DNA of 64,000 nt from CAVUCH01 sp963697705 (GCA_963697705.1 CAVOPA010000003.1:434001-498000), one strand, 5' to 3'. Shown: positions 19,548 to 29,089, counted from the first letter of the stretch. Numbers and translations: made by a program. Notes: a model not told the origin generated them from the sequence alone.

Positions 19548-21085
19548 GGCTCATCGCCTTCTGGCAGACGCACGCGTCCGAGCTCGGTCACCTCGTGGCC
19601 CAGCACGTCGGGCTGGTTGTGCTCTCGACGGCCGTCGCGCTGGCGCTCGCGGTACCCCTCGGGATCGTCGCCGCGAAGCGCCCGCGTCTGGGACCGCCCA
19701 TTCTGGGCATCGCGAACCTGGTGCAGACGATCCCCAGCCTTGCGCTCTTCGGTTTCCTGCTGCCGCTGCCCTTCGTCGGCGGGATCGGCCCCAGAGCGGC
19801 GATCGTTGCACTCGTGCTCTACGCCGTGCTGCCGATCATGCGGACGACGGTCGCGGGCTTTCAGGGAATCGATCCGGCCGTGCGCGAGGCGGCACTCGCA
19901 ATGGGCATGCGGCCGTTCGAGCTGCTGCGGCTGATCGAACTGCCGCTCGCCTGGCCCTCGATGCTCGCGGGCATCCGCGTGGCGACCGTCGTCGGCGTTG
20001 GGACCGCGACGATTGCGGCAGCGATCGGGGCCGGCGGGCTCGGCGAGTACATCTTCCGCGGCCTGTCGATGGTGGACGCCACGGTCATCCTCGCCGGGGC
20101 CGTGCCGTCGGCCGCGCTCGCGCTCGTTGCGGACGGTGCGCTTGCCCTGCTGCAACGGCGGACGCGCGGACGCCGCCGGCGCGGTGTGTCCACCGTACTC
20201 GCGGCGGGCGCGCTCGTGCTGGTGACCTTCGCCGGCGTCTCGCTCGCCCTCACGTCCCGGCGCACGAACGCTGTCGTGGTCGGGTCGAAGAATTTTACCG
20301 AGCAGATCATCCTGGGGGAATTGCTGGCGCAAACGCTCGAGCGATATGGTGGGCTCACGGTGGACAGGCGGCTGAACCTGGGCGGCACGTTCATCTGCGA
20401 CCGGGCTGTGCGCGCAGGCGAAATCGATGTGTACGTCGAGTACACGGGCACGGCGCTCTCCGCCATCTTCAAGCAGCCGGTCGTCAGCGACCGACGCGCC
20501 GTGCTCGCCACCGTGCAGGAGCAGTACGCTGCCACGGGACGGGCGATGCTGCCCGCGCTCGGCTTCAACAATACGTTTGCAATGCTGGTGCGCGGCGACG
20601 ATGCGCGCCGGCTCGGGCTGCGCACGATCAGCGACGCCGTGCCGCACGCGCGCGGCTGGCGGGCCGGGTTCGGCTACGAGTTCCTCGAGCGTGCGGACGG
20701 CTTCCCGGGCTTGTCGCGCGCATACGGCCTGCAGTTCGCGGCTGCGCCACGGGTCATGGATCTCTCGCTCACCTACCGGGCAGTCGCGACCCGGCAGGTC
20801 GACATGATCGCCGGGGATGCGACCGCGGGCCTGATCGCCGCCCTCGACCTCGTCATGCTCGAGGACGACCGGCACTACTTCCCGCCCTACGATGCGGTGC
20901 CCGTCGTGCACGCTGCCACGCTGCTGCGGGAGCCACGCGTTCGCACCGCGCTCGACCGGCTCGCCGGTCGCATCCACGAGGCAGACATGCGGTCGATGAA
21001 CTACGCTGTGGAGGGTGAGAAACGCGACGCATCCGCCGTGGTGCGGCGCTTCCTCGACGGGCTGGAGCCTGCGTCGGGGTCGTGA
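19544..21085 (+). CDS. fused ABC permease and substrate-binding protein (OpuCB-OpuCC type)
   Basis: A 513-residue fusion. Residues 1-205 are a BPD-type permease (five or six helices; EAALAMGMRPFELLRLIELP is the ATPase-contact EAA loop). After a basic linker and one more helix (about 215-235) comes a periplasmic glycine-betaine/choline-type binding domain with the hallmark VVVGSKNFTEQIILGELLAQ and YVEYTGTALSAIF. One polypeptide thus supplies channel and receptor. The start codon overlaps the ATPase stop (GTGA), so the operon is translationally coupled. The predicted role is high-affinity uptake of a compatible solute; the actual ligand cannot be stated. Confidence 0.9.
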
Positions 21086-21195
21086 TCCGCATCTCCGGCA
21101 TCCTCTCCTGATGGTAGTTGTCGTGGTGACGTGGTTCGATCTGCAGGCTCGATGGCAGAGTTGATTTCGATGTGCAGCAAGGGGCTCCTTCGCGC

Positions 21196-22020
21196 ATGAC
21201 CATGACATCTCCCGCGAGCCGCAGCGTGCCGGTGACGACCCAGAGCGGCACATCCCGCGGCGAGCGCCACGATCTCGTCGCCGTCGAGGCGCCACTCGAA
21301 GTGCGCGTCAATGGCCGGCGCTTCGCCGTGATCATGCGGACCCCGGGGGACGATCGCCACCTCGCGCTTGGCTTTCTGTTCAGCGAACACGTCATCGCGG
21401 CCTCTGCGGACGCCGTCGCCGTGGAAGCGTGGCCCGGGGATCCGGTCCTGGGCAATCGCCTGAACGTGGTGCTCCACGAAGCGGCGGCAGATGCGTTCGA
21501 GGAGCAGCTCGGCGAGCGCCGGCATGTGACCATGACGTCCGCCTGCGGTCTGTGCGGGCGGCTGTCGCTGGAGTCACTTGCACGCGAGGCGGCGCCCGTT
21601 ACGCGCACGTGGATCATCGGTGCGGCTCGAGTCGCTCGCTTGCCCGCGGAGCTCCGCGCCGCGCAACCGGTCTTTACAGGCACCGGCGGACTGCACGCAG
21701 CAGCCCTCGTCAGGTACGACGGCGACGTGGTCGCGGCAGCGGAAGATGTCGGCCGCCACAACGCCGTCGATAAGATCGTCGGCGGGATGCTCGAGGCGGC
21801 CTCGCTCCCGTTGAGCGATTACGTCCTCGTGGTGAGCGGGCGAGCCTCCTTCGAACTGGTCCAGAAGGCCTGCCTCGCAGGGATCCCGATGCTCGTCGCC
21901 GTCTCCGCACCGTCGAGCCTGGCGATCGAGTGCGCCGACATCTGCGGCATCACCCTCGTCGGCTTCGCCCGAGGCGAGCGGTTCAATATCTACACGCACG
22001 GCGGACGGGTAAGGGGCTGA
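21196..22020 (+). CDS. fdhD: formate dehydrogenase accessory sulfurtransferase FdhD
   Basis: A 274-residue FdhD protein. The essential cysteine pair is present in TSACGLCGRLS (C117 and C120). Family segments PLEVRVNGRRFAVIMRTPGD, GTGGLHAAALV, AAEDVGRHNAVDKIVGG and VVSGRASFELVQKACLAGIP are all recognisable. FdhD passes sulfur from IscS to the molybdenum cofactor, which formate-dehydrogenase-type enzymes need to be active. The gene lies 173 bp upstream of a YdeP-like molybdenum oxidoreductase, its likely client. The ATG at MTMTSPAS is preferred; an ATG two codons further on is also possible. Confidence 0.92.
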   Translation: MTMTSPASRSVPVTTQSGTSRGERHDLVAVEAPLEVRVNGRRFAVIMRTPGDDRHLALGFLFSEHVIAASADAVAVEAWPGDPVLGNRLNVVLHEAAADAFEEQLGERRHVTMTSACGLCGRLSLESLAREAAPVTRTWIIGAARVARLPAELRAAQPVFTGTGGLHAAALVRYDGDVVAAAEDVGRHNAVDKIVGGMLEAASLPLSDYVLVVSGRASFELVQKACLAGIPMLVAVSAPSSLAIECADICGITLVGFARGERFNIYTHGGRVRG

Positions 22021-22187
22021 AGGGCCAAAGGCTGGCGGCTGGCGGCTGGCGGGGGCGGCGGCGGCTGGAAGCTGGCGCCGAGGCTCGAGAGCTCGAGGTA
22101 GAGGCTTTGCGCGGAGGCCTCAATCCGGGCTGCGAGGCCGGAGCAGGAGCCTTTCGCCCATCGCCCTTCGCCTCTAGCCCTTAAGAT
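22011..22187. repeat. fold-back element with GGCTGGC/GGGCGAA heptad arms
   Basis: Overlapping the fdhD stop is GGGCTGA AGGGCCA AAGGCTG GCGGCTG GCGGCTG, a 7-bp array. At the other end of the gap TTCGCCC ATCGCCC TTCGCCT CTAGCCC TTAAGAT repeats in the opposite sense and runs into the -10 box of the next gene. The two ends could pair over about 170 bp. Confidence 0.75.
22182..22187 (+). promoter_or_regulatory. -10 box TAAGAT, leaderless promoter
   Basis: TAAGAT is followed by six bases (CCCTGA) and the ATG of the molybdopterin oxidoreductase. The box is the last unit of a heptad array, so promoter and repeat are the same DNA. Confidence 0.45.
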
Positions 22188-22193
22188 CCCTGA

Positions 22194-24380
22194 ATGTGGA
22201 AGCCCGCCACCTGGGCTTCGCTGGTGCCCACCGGGATTGGCCAGCGAAAACCCCATCACTTCCTGGACATGGCACGCGTCGCGTGGACGAATCGCGACGA
22301 GCTCCCATTTGCGTGGCGGATCCTGTCGCAAGGCGTGTGCGACGGGTGCGCGCTTGGCACGAGAGGCCTCCGGGACTGGACGATGACCGGCATGCACCTG
22401 TGCATGGTGCGGCTGGAGTTGCTGCGGCTGAACACCGCGCCCGCGCTCGATCCGGGCGTGCTGGGCGACGTGGCGCCGCTCCGCGCGCTCACATCGAAGG
22501 CGCTGCGGGACCTGGGGCGGCTGCCGGAGCCGATGGTGCGCCGCGCCGGAGAACCTGGGTTCAGCGTGATTGGCTGGGACGAGGCGCTCGACATCGCCGC
22601 CGCGCACCTTCGCGCCATCGATCCGGCACGTGCAGCGTTCTACCTTACATCGCGCGGCATCACGAATGAGTCGTACTACGTCGCGCAAAAGGCCGCGCGC
22701 GTGTACGGCAGCCCCCACGTAGACAACTCCGCGCGCCTGTGTCATGCCGCATCGACGGTGGCGATGAAGGAGGCGCTCGGATACGGCGCCTCGACCTGCA
22801 GCTACACGGACTGGATCGGCGCCGACCTGGTCGTGTTGTTCGGCTCGAACACGCCCAACAACCAGCCGGTGACCACCAAGTACCTGTATTACGCCCGTCA
22901 GCGCGGAGCCCAGGTTGCCGTGGTGAATCCGCTGCGCGAACCCGGGCTCGAGCGGTACTGGGTGCCGTCGGTTGCCGAGAGCGCCCTGTTCGGCACGAAG
23001 CTCGCGGATCACTGGTTCTGCGTCCACACCGGCGGTGACCTGCCGTTTCTCGTCGGCACGCTCAGAGCGCTGCTCGAGAACGACTCCGTCGATCGCAGGT
23101 TCATCGCACAGCACACGACAGGCTTCGAGGCGGCCGCCGACGCGGCACTCGCCTCGCCGTGGAGCGACATCGAGATCGAGAGCGGATCGCGCCGAGCGGA
23201 CATCGAGCGCTTTGCGCGCCTGCTCGTGGATCGGCCGAACGCGGTGTTCGTGTGGTCGATGGGCCTGACCCAGCACGCACACGGCGTGGACACCATCCGC
23301 GCGCTCCTGAATGTGGCGCTCGCGCGGGGTCTCGTTGGCCGACCGCACCGGGGGCTGATGCCGATTCGCGGCCACTCCGGCGTGCAGGGCGGCGCAGAGG
23401 TCGGATGCACACCGGCCGTTGACGGCGCCACGCGCGACCGCTGGTCCGCGCTCTGGGGCCTGGCGGTGCCGAAGCAACCAGGCCTTTCAGCCGACGCGAT
23501 GCTCGCGGCCTCGGCGCGCGGCGGGCTGGATGCGCTCTGGCTGGTCGGCGGCAACTTCCTCGAGACCGTGGCCAACGGAGAGCGCACGCGACGGGCACTG
23601 CACCGGCCGCGGCTGCGCGTCCATCACGACATCGTGCTGTCGTCGTCGATGCTCGTCGACCCGTCCGACACCGTCCTCGTGCTGCCCGCGACGACACGTT
23701 ACGAGGCGCCCGGCGGCGGCACCGAGACCTCGACGGAGCGGCGGATCATCCTCTCGCCGGAAATCGCCGGCCGGCGGATCGGCAGCGCGCGCGCCGAGTG
23801 GTGGGCGCTCGGCGAAGTGATGGCGCGCGTGAAGCCGGCGGCGGCGGACCAACTGCGCTACCGCGACGCAGCGGCCATCCGCGCCGAGATCCCGCGTGCG
23901 GTGCCGCTTTACGCCGGCATCGAGACGCTGCAGGCGGCAGGCGACCAGGTGCAGTGGGGCGGACCACGGCTCTTCGACGACGGGCTGTTCGCCACGGCGG
24001 ACGGACGCGCGCGATTCAGCGCCGTGCAGCTGCGCGGACGTCGGCCGGAGCCCGGGACGTTCTTGCTCTCCACCCGCCGCGGCAAGCAATTCAACTCGAT
24101 GGTTCAGCGACCGGTCGATCCGCTCACGGGCGCGCCGCGCGATGCGGTGCTCATGAGCCCAGCAGATGCGGCGGCCCTGGGAGCAACCGACGGCGCGGGT
24201 GTCCGCTTGGTCTCAGCTTCGGGCACGTTCAGTGGGACGATCATCATCATCCCGATTCGAGACGGTAATCTCCAGGTGTACTGGCCTGAAGCAGTTGGGC
24301 TGCTCGATGCCGAGCTCGCCGACCCGGAGTCGGGTGAACCCGACTACAACACGGTGGTGCGCGCCGAGCTCATTACGTAG
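22194..24380 (+). CDS. FdhF/YdeP-like molybdopterin oxidoreductase
   Basis: A 728-residue molybdenum-bis-MGD oxidoreductase of the YdeP branch of formate dehydrogenase alpha-like proteins. The N-terminal iron-sulfur ligands fit C49-D-G-C52 and C70 (GVCDGCALG and GMHLC). The presumed active-site position is C183 in NSARLCHAAS, encoded by TGT, so no selenocysteine is involved. Other family segments: FYLTSRGITNESYYVAQKAA and VVLFGSNTPNNQPVTTKYLY, and a C-terminal dinucleotide-binding domain (FLLSTRRGKQFNSMVQ). No electron-transfer subunit genes are adjacent, so the physiological partner is unclear; YdeP relatives are linked to acid resistance, but substrate is not established. fdhD upstream supports cofactor sulfuration. 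Confidence 0.87.
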   Translation: MWKPATWASLVPTGIGQRKPHHFLDMARVAWTNRDELPFAWRILSQGVCDGCALGTRGLRDWTMTGMHLCMVRLELLRLNTAPALDPGVLGDVAPLRALTSKALRDLGRLPEPMVRRAGEPGFSVIGWDEALDIAAAHLRAIDPARAAFYLTSRGITNESYYVAQKAARVYGSPHVDNSARLCHAASTVAMKEALGYGASTCSYTDWIGADLVVLFGSNTPNNQPVTTKYLYYARQRGAQVAVVNPLREPGLERYWVPSVAESALFGTKLADHWFCVHTGGDLPFLVGTLRALLENDSVDRRFIAQHTTGFEAAADAALASPWSDIEIESGSRRADIERFARLLVDRPNAVFVWSMGLTQHAHGVDTIRALLNVALARGLVGRPHRGLMPIRGHSGVQGGAEVGCTPAVDGATRDRWSALWGLAVPKQPGLSADAMLAASARGGLDALWLVGGNFLETVANGERTRRALHRPRLRVHHDIVLSSSMLVDPSDTVLVLPATTRYEAPGGGTETSTERRIILSPEIAGRRIGSARAEWWALGEVMARVKPAAADQLRYRDAAAIRAEIPRAVPLYAGIETLQAAGDQVQWGGPRLFDDGLFATADGRARFSAVQLRGRRPEPGTFLLSTRRGKQFNSMVQRPVDPLTGAPRDAVLMSPADAAALGATDGAGVRLVSASGTFSGTIIIIPIRDGNLQVYWPEAVGLLDAELADPESGEPDYNTVVRAELIT

Positions 24381-24389
24381 GGGCCATGT

Positions 24390-24536
24390 CGCCGGCCTAA
24401 CGGCCGGCAGTACATCTGCGGCCGGCCTGAAGGCCGGCACTACGACACGGCTGGGGCCTTGAGGCCGGCACTACTCCCAGCCGCTCTGAATGCCGGCACT
24501 GCATCGCGGTCGACCTCGAGACCGGTACTACACAGC
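24390..24536. repeat. REP-like hairpins, four units
   Basis: Four degenerate copies of the window's hairpin family: GCCGGCCTAACGGCCGGC-AGTAC, GGCCGGCCTGAAGGCCGGC-ACTAC, GGGGCCTTGAGGCCGGC-ACTAC and a decayed one ending ACCGG-TACTAC. They lie behind the molybdopterin enzyme and may terminate its transcript or stabilise its mRNA end. Confidence 0.75.
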
Positions 24537-24618
24537 GTAGGCTGACCGTCCGACGCGGTACTCGGTTTGCGTCTGCTTCTTACATCCCCAATTGGGGACG
24601 AACAAGGAGCAGAACAGA

Positions 24619-25536
24619 ATGAAGAGGGTTTTTACGACGATAGCCGCGGCAACTGCGGTATGCGCGCTCGTGACTCTGCCCGCGACAGCGCAGTCGAGCG
24701 GCTCGGGCACGGCGGGATCCGGGAGCAGCCAGCAGGGTGGCTCGTCCAGCGGGTCCGGCGCCACCGATCAGCAGGGCAGTACACACGGCGACCAGGCCGG
24801 CTCGGGTAACGCCGGCCAGTCAGGGAGCGGCACCGTAGGCACGGGCCAGGCCGGTACTGGCCAGAGCGGAACGGCGAGCAGCTCGGGGACGAAGGGCAAG
24901 ACCGCCGGCAGCGCGGACGCGAGCGGCAAGGCGTCCGCGCCGGACCGCACCTTCATCACGGAAGCCGCCGCCGGAGGGATGGCCGAGGTCGAGCTCGGGC
25001 GTCTCGCGACCCAGAAGGCATCCCGCAGCGAGGTGAAGGAATTCGGCCAGATGATGATCGACGATCACTCCAAGGCCAACACCCAGCTGACGAAGATCGC
25101 CCAGGATGAGGGCATCACGCCCCCGGCCACCTTGAAGGCGCAGGACAAAGCGACGCAGGATCACCTGTCGAAGCTCTCCGGTGAGGCGTTTGACCGCGCG
25201 TACATCCAGCACATGGTCAAAGATCATCAGAAGGATGTCGCCGCCTTCCGCAAGCAGTCCACTGGTGCGGCCAATAGCGAGGTGAAGCAGTTCGCGAGCT
25301 CAACGCTCCCCACGCTCGAGAAGCACCTCAAGCGGGCGCAGGAGATCGAACAGATCGTGGGCGGCGAAACGGCCCGCGGCACATCGGGCAGCTCGTCGAC
25401 CGCATCAGACGACCACGGCAAGAAGAAGGCGACGACCGGCTCGAAGAGCAGCGGCTCTCACAGCGGAACGTCCGGGTCAGGGCCAGGGACGAGCGGAAGC
25501 GGCACCTCGGGTGGCGCAACGCCGCCTCGGCGCTAA
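24619..25536 (+). CDS. exported DUF4142 protein with low-complexity flanks
   Basis: A 305-residue protein. The signal peptide is MKRVFTTIAAATAVCALVTL to about ATAQ (residue 25). Residues 26-100 are rich in Ser, Gly, Gln and Thr. A DUF4142 helical domain (ferritin-like) follows at about 110-250: FITEAAAGGMAEVELGRLAT, KEFGQMMIDDHSKANTQLTK, YIQHMVKDHQKDVAAFRKQ. The last 50 residues are again Gly/Ser-rich. DUF4142 proteins are periplasmic and often stress-linked, but their function is not established. AAGGAG lies about nine bases before the ATG. Confidence 0.85.
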   Translation: MKRVFTTIAAATAVCALVTLPATAQSSGSGTAGSGSSQQGGSSSGSGATDQQGSTHGDQAGSGNAGQSGSGTVGTGQAGTGQSGTASSSGTKGKTAGSADASGKASAPDRTFITEAAAGGMAEVELGRLATQKASRSEVKEFGQMMIDDHSKANTQLTKIAQDEGITPPATLKAQDKATQDHLSKLSGEAFDRAYIQHMVKDHQKDVAAFRKQSTGAANSEVKQFASSTLPTLEKHLKRAQEIEQIVGGETARGTSGSSSTASDDHGKKKATTGSKSSGSHSGTSGSGPGTSGSGTSGGATPPRR

Positions 25537-25565
25537 ACGACACACATCGTTCGGATCTGTCCGTC

Positions 25566-25600
25566 GGCGCCCGCGTGGTGATCAACACCGTGCGGGCGCC
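25566..25600 (+). terminator. probable terminator after the DUF4142 gene
   Basis: GGCGCCCGC pairs perfectly with GCGGGCGCC, and inner bases GTGGTG/CACC extend the stem. It lies 30 bp after the stop codon and is followed by ATCATCTTCC, which is only moderately T-rich. The remaining sequence to the next gene (25601-25732) shows nothing further. Confidence 0.5.
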
Positions 25601-25732
25601 ATCATCTTCCGTTTCCGCAACCGTCATTTCTCCATCCAGCGCCCGACCGGCCGCCGCCAGGTCGTCCGCGCCCTTCCGCAGCCGAATGCCTACGGGCTCC
25701 TGCCCATCCTCAGCCTTTCGCTGCGGCTGATC

Positions 25733-25738
25733 TAAGAT
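25733..25738 (+). promoter_or_regulatory. -10 box TAAGAT before a Gfo/Idh/MocA gene
   Basis: TAAGAT is followed by seven bases and an ATG. No ribosome binding site is visible, so the transcript is probably leaderless or has a leader of one or two bases. Confidence 0.4.
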
Positions 25739-25745
25739 GGCCGCC

Positions 25746-26873
25746 ATGACTGACGAACCGATCGATCGCCTCACACGACGCGGATTCCTGCAGCAGGCGG
25801 GCGCCAGCCTGATCGCGTCGCACGTAGCCGCCGGCGCGGCGAGCGCCCAGCGGGTGCCGGATCCGCCGGGCCGCAAGCTTGGGTGGGCCGTCGTCGGACT
25901 CGGCAGCCTCAGCATCAACCAGATTCTCCCGGCCTTCGCCAAGTGCGAAGCCTCGAAGGTGACGGCACTGGTCTCGGGAAGCCCCGACAAGGCGCAGAAG
26001 CTCGCCATCCGTTACGGTGTCGCGGAGAAGAACATCTACTCGTACGCGAACTACGACACGATCCGCGACAACCCGGACGTCGACATCGTCTACGTCGTGC
26101 TGCCGAACAGCATGCACGCGGAGTACACGGTTCGAGCGGCGCAGGCCGGCAAGCACGTGCTCTCCGAGAAGCCGATGGCGACCACGCCGGCCGAGTGCCG
26201 CCAGATGATCGAGGCCTCGCGCCAGGCACAACGCAAGCTGATGGTCGCCTACCGGGTGCGCTACGAGCCGTACAACCAGGCGCTGATCAAGGTGGCGCGC
26301 GACAAGGAGTTCGGTCCCCTGAAGGTCGTCTTGTCGGACCACGGGTTCAACATCGGCGACCCGGCGCAGTGGCGGCTGAAGCGCGCCATGGCCGGCGGCG
26401 GCTCGCTCATGGACATCGGCATTTACTCATTGAACGCCGCCCGCTACGTGACGGGTGAGGAGCCGACGGAGGTCAGCGCACTGGAGTACACGACCCCGAA
26501 CGACCCGCGGTTCGCCGAGGTCGAGGAGACGATCAACTTCCAGCTGCGATTCCCGAGCGGCGTGCTCGCCAACTGCACATCGAGCTACGGCGCGCCGTTC
26601 AACCGTATCCGCGCGGTGGGGACGAACGGGTGGGCCGAGCTCGAGCCGGCGACGAGCTACGCCGGCCTGCGCATGCGCGCGGGCACGTACACGAAGGTGG
26701 AGGAGCGGCTGCAGCCGGTGGTGGACCACTTCGCGAAGGAGATGGACCACATGTCGCAGTGCGTCATGAACAATACCGAGCCGCTGACGCCAGGCGAAGA
26801 AGGGCTGAAGGACTTGACGCTGATGATGGCGATTTACGAGGCGGCGAAGAGCGGACAGACGGTCAAGCTCTGA
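25746..26873 (+). CDS. Tat-exported Gfo/Idh/MocA-family oxidoreductase
   Basis: A 375-residue protein with a twin-arginine leader (LTRRGFLQQAGASLIASHVA, cleavage near ASAQ). The NAD(P)-binding domain follows: KLGWAVVGLGSLSINQILPA, and HVLSEKPMATTPAECRQMI with the EKPMA motif. The substrate domain contains KLMVAYRVRYEPYNQALIKV and GGGSLMDIGIYSLNAARYVT. This matches the glucose-fructose oxidoreductase-like branch, whose members carry tightly bound nucleotide and work in the periplasm. An in-frame ATG three codons earlier overlaps the -10 box, so the second ATG is preferred. Gluconolactonase-like and other sugar genes follow on the opposite strand. Confidence 0.9.
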   Translation: MTDEPIDRLTRRGFLQQAGASLIASHVAAGAASAQRVPDPPGRKLGWAVVGLGSLSINQILPAFAKCEASKVTALVSGSPDKAQKLAIRYGVAEKNIYSYANYDTIRDNPDVDIVYVVLPNSMHAEYTVRAAQAGKHVLSEKPMATTPAECRQMIEASRQAQRKLMVAYRVRYEPYNQALIKVARDKEFGPLKVVLSDHGFNIGDPAQWRLKRAMAGGGSLMDIGIYSLNAARYVTGEEPTEVSALEYTTPNDPRFAEVEETINFQLRFPSGVLANCTSSYGAPFNRIRAVGTNGWAELEPATSYAGLRMRAGTYTKVEERLQPVVDHFAKEMDHMSQCVMNNTEPLTPGEEGLKDLTLMMAIYEAAKSGQTVKL

Positions 26874-26927
26874 CTCGGTCGGCGGTCGCAGCGGGACGCA
26901 CGGGACGGCGGCAACGCACGCCGGTGA

Positions 26928-27914
26928 TCAGCGCCCCGCCACCGTCATTCGCATCCGGTACACGCGCGATCGGGCCGTGATGAACAGCGTTTTTCCATCC
27001 GCTCCTCCGAAGGTGCACGCGGCGGGTGGCTCCGGTGTCGGGATCACACCGAGGCGCCCGCCCTTCGGATCGAAGACCCACACGCCGCCAGGGCCGGTCA
27101 CCAGGATGTGGCCCTGAGCGCTGACGGCAAGACCATCGGGCACGCCAAGCACGCCGGACTTCCACGGCCGTAGTTCCGCGAGCACACGCCCGTCGTCGAC
27201 AGTGCCGTCGTCCCGAATGGCAAACGCGCGCAGGTGCGCTCGATCGCTGTCGGTGACGTAGAGCGTTCTCCCGTCGGGCGACAGGCCGATCCCATTCGGT
27301 CGCACCATGTTCCGCACGAGCAGCCGCAACCGGCCGTCGGGATCCAGCCGGTAGACGCCCTGGAAATCGAGCTCCTTGCCTTCGACCTGCCGTGGCAGGC
27401 CGTAGGGCGGATCCGTGAAGAAGATCGTGCCGTCGCGCGCGACGACGAAGTCGTTGGGGCTGTTCAGGCGCTTGCCGTCGTACCGATCGACTACGGTGAT
27501 GATGGAGCCGTCGGACTCAGTGCGCGAGATCCGCCGGTTCCTGTGCTCGGTCGCGAGCAGGCGTCCCTCGCGATCGAAGCCAAGGGCTGTGGCCCCGGCG
27601 CTCGGCTCGCGAAAGACACTGACCGTGTTGGCGGCCGGATCCCACTTGTGGATCCGATCGCGGGGCGAGTCTGCGAAGAGCAGGTAGCCGTCGGGATGCC
27701 ACAGCGGGCCTTCGGCATAGGCGTACCCGTCGGCGATGCTGTCGACCTCGCGCTGGGCGAGCAGCCGTTTCAACGCCGGCGTCGTCGGCGCACCTTCCGG
27801 TGGTGGAGGAATCTGGACGGCGAGCAGGAACGCAGCGGCAGGCGCGATCAACGCCGTCATCGACACGGCTGCCCGCGCCCCTCGGAACGCGCGGGCGCAC
27901 ATATCTCTGGACAT
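26928..27914 (-). CDS. SMP-30/gluconolactonase-family protein
   Basis: A 328-residue six-bladed beta-propeller of the SMP-30/gluconolactonase/LRE family with an N-terminal hydrophobic export segment (MTALIAPAAAFLLAVQ). Metal-site sequences are present: EGPLWHPDGYLLFAD, KRLNSPNDFVVARDGTIFF, RPNGIGLSPDGRTLYVTDS and GVPDGLAVSAQGHI, giving the Glu, Asn and Asp ligands. It should hydrolyse a sugar lactone in the periplasm. It is likely co-transcribed with the DUF4380 gene 54 bp upstream. A sugar dehydrogenase that makes lactones, such as the GMC or Gfo enzymes nearby, would be a logical supplier of substrate. Confidence 0.88.
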   Translation of the reverse strand: MSRDMCARAFRGARAAVSMTALIAPAAAFLLAVQIPPPPEGAPTTPALKRLLAQREVDSIADGYAYAEGPLWHPDGYLLFADSPRDRIHKWDPAANTVSVFREPSAGATALGFDREGRLLATEHRNRRISRTESDGSIITVVDRYDGKRLNSPNDFVVARDGTIFFTDPPYGLPRQVEGKELDFQGVYRLDPDGRLRLLVRNMVRPNGIGLSPDGRTLYVTDSDRAHLRAFAIRDDGTVDDGRVLAELRPWKSGVLGVPDGLAVSAQGHILVTGPGGVWVFDPKGGRLGVIPTPEPPAACTFGGADGKTLFITARSRVYRMRMTVAGR

Positions 27915-27968
27915 GGTGTTCTTGGCGTTCAGCCCCAGTAGGTCGGCCCTGCGGTCCGCGCCACGTTC

Positions 27969-28937
27969 CTACCTGGCCTGGGCGACGAGCGGCTGGAGTG
28001 CGGCGTCGAGCGATGCTTCCGTCGTGCCCGCGTCGACGCCCTTGAAGAGCGACCAGCGCTCCTGGTGTGTTGCCGCACCACCCGGTGCGATAGTTCGGAG
28101 CGGCCCCATCGTCTCGAGCTCGATGAAGTTCTCCGAGGTGTAGGTCTCGGTATTCACGCCGAAGTCCGGGTACGCGGCGGTCGCGTCCCAATCCACCCGT
28201 TTAATGAACAAGGTGCCGGTCCGGAGGTACCCGGCCCAGCCGACGCGGTTGGCGACACCGATCTTCTGCGACGCCTTCAGCGCAGGATCGGTGCGCAGCC
28301 GGATGTACTTGCTGCCGAGCGTCCAGCGTGGATCCGACAGGTCGGTGTAGGCCCACGCGGCAATGGCGCGCACGGGCTCCAGTGCCTCGTCGTGCGTCTT
28401 GTGCGGCTCGTTCGGGATGATGACGGTGCCGCCGCCGTTCATGATCGTCAGCGCCCAGGCGGCGAGATCGAGCGGGAACGGCGTGCGGTTCGTGAGGCGG
28501 TGCGCAATGGTGACGCCGGTGCCCGTCTCCGCCAGCGTGACCGTGATCTGCTTCTCCAGGCCGGCGGCATCGCGGGATTGCGTCAGCGTCACGCGGTTCC
28601 CGCTCGCCTGTGCCTCCACGGGGCCGTTGTCCGGTCCGTAGCTGCCGGGCATGCTCTCCGGCGCGGCCCACAGGCGATGTCCGCCCCACGGCTTCCAGTC
28701 GCCCAGTGCCGTGGTGGTGGCGGGCGTAGCCGCCAGTTCGGCAAAAATGTTCTCGCCGCCCACAAATGCGTAGCGGATGATTCGCGGTCCAATGCCCGTC
28801 GTGAGTACGAGCTCCACGGTGCCGTTCGACAGCTTCAGCGCGTCGTGGCCTTCCCAGGTCGTCTTGTCAACGCGCACTTGTGCCTCGAGCGGCATGGCAG
28901 ACAGCACCAGGAGAATGAACGCGAGAGAAAGGCGCAT
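27969..28937 (-). CDS. DUF4380 protein (aldose-epimerase-like fold)
   Basis: A protein of about 322 residues with a signal peptide (MRLSLAFILLVLSAMPLEAQ). Segments ELVLTTGIGPRIIRYAFVGG, WGGHRLWAAPESMPGSYGPD and LAAWALTIMNGGGTVIIPNE are typical of DUF4380, a galactose-mutarotase-like beta-sandwich. The histidine in GGHRLW is conserved in the family. Function is not established; by fold, sugar binding or mutarotation in the periplasm is plausible. An ATG five codons upstream is an alternative start. Confidence 0.78.
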   Translation of the reverse strand: MRLSLAFILLVLSAMPLEAQVRVDKTTWEGHDALKLSNGTVELVLTTGIGPRIIRYAFVGGENIFAELAATPATTTALGDWKPWGGHRLWAAPESMPGSYGPDNGPVEAQASGNRVTLTQSRDAAGLEKQITVTLAETGTGVTIAHRLTNRTPFPLDLAAWALTIMNGGGTVIIPNEPHKTHDEALEPVRAIAAWAYTDLSDPRWTLGSKYIRLRTDPALKASQKIGVANRVGWAGYLRTGTLFIKRVDWDATAAYPDFGVNTETYTSENFIELETMGPLRTIAPGGAATHQERWSLFKGVDAGTTEASLDAALQPLVAQAR

Positions 28938-28966
28938 CAACACGAATCCCACGGCGAGACGTTTGT

Positions 28967-29063
28967 GGGCCCGCCTTCAGTCGGGCCGGAGTCGATAGGG
29001 CCCGGCTGAAGCCGGGCACTTATCCGGTCACATCGACGGCCCGACTGAAGTCGGGCCCTACAC
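28967..29063. repeat. REP-like hairpins, three units
   Basis: Three hairpins: GGGCCCGCCTTCAGTCGGGCC, GGGCCCGGCTGAAGCCGGGC-ACTTA and GGCCCGACTGAAGTCGGGCC-CTAC. The first is in the opposite sense to the others (TTCA rather than TGAA loop). They separate the DUF4380 start from the stop of the upstream isomerase gene. Confidence 0.75.
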
Positions 29064-29089
29064 CTTCAGCTTAACCCTGCACCGTCAGA

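Noticed and set aside
22731..22760. Possible selenocysteine site in the FdhF-like protein
   Set aside because: The active-site codon is TGT (Cys), not TGA, and no SECIS-like hairpin is needed.
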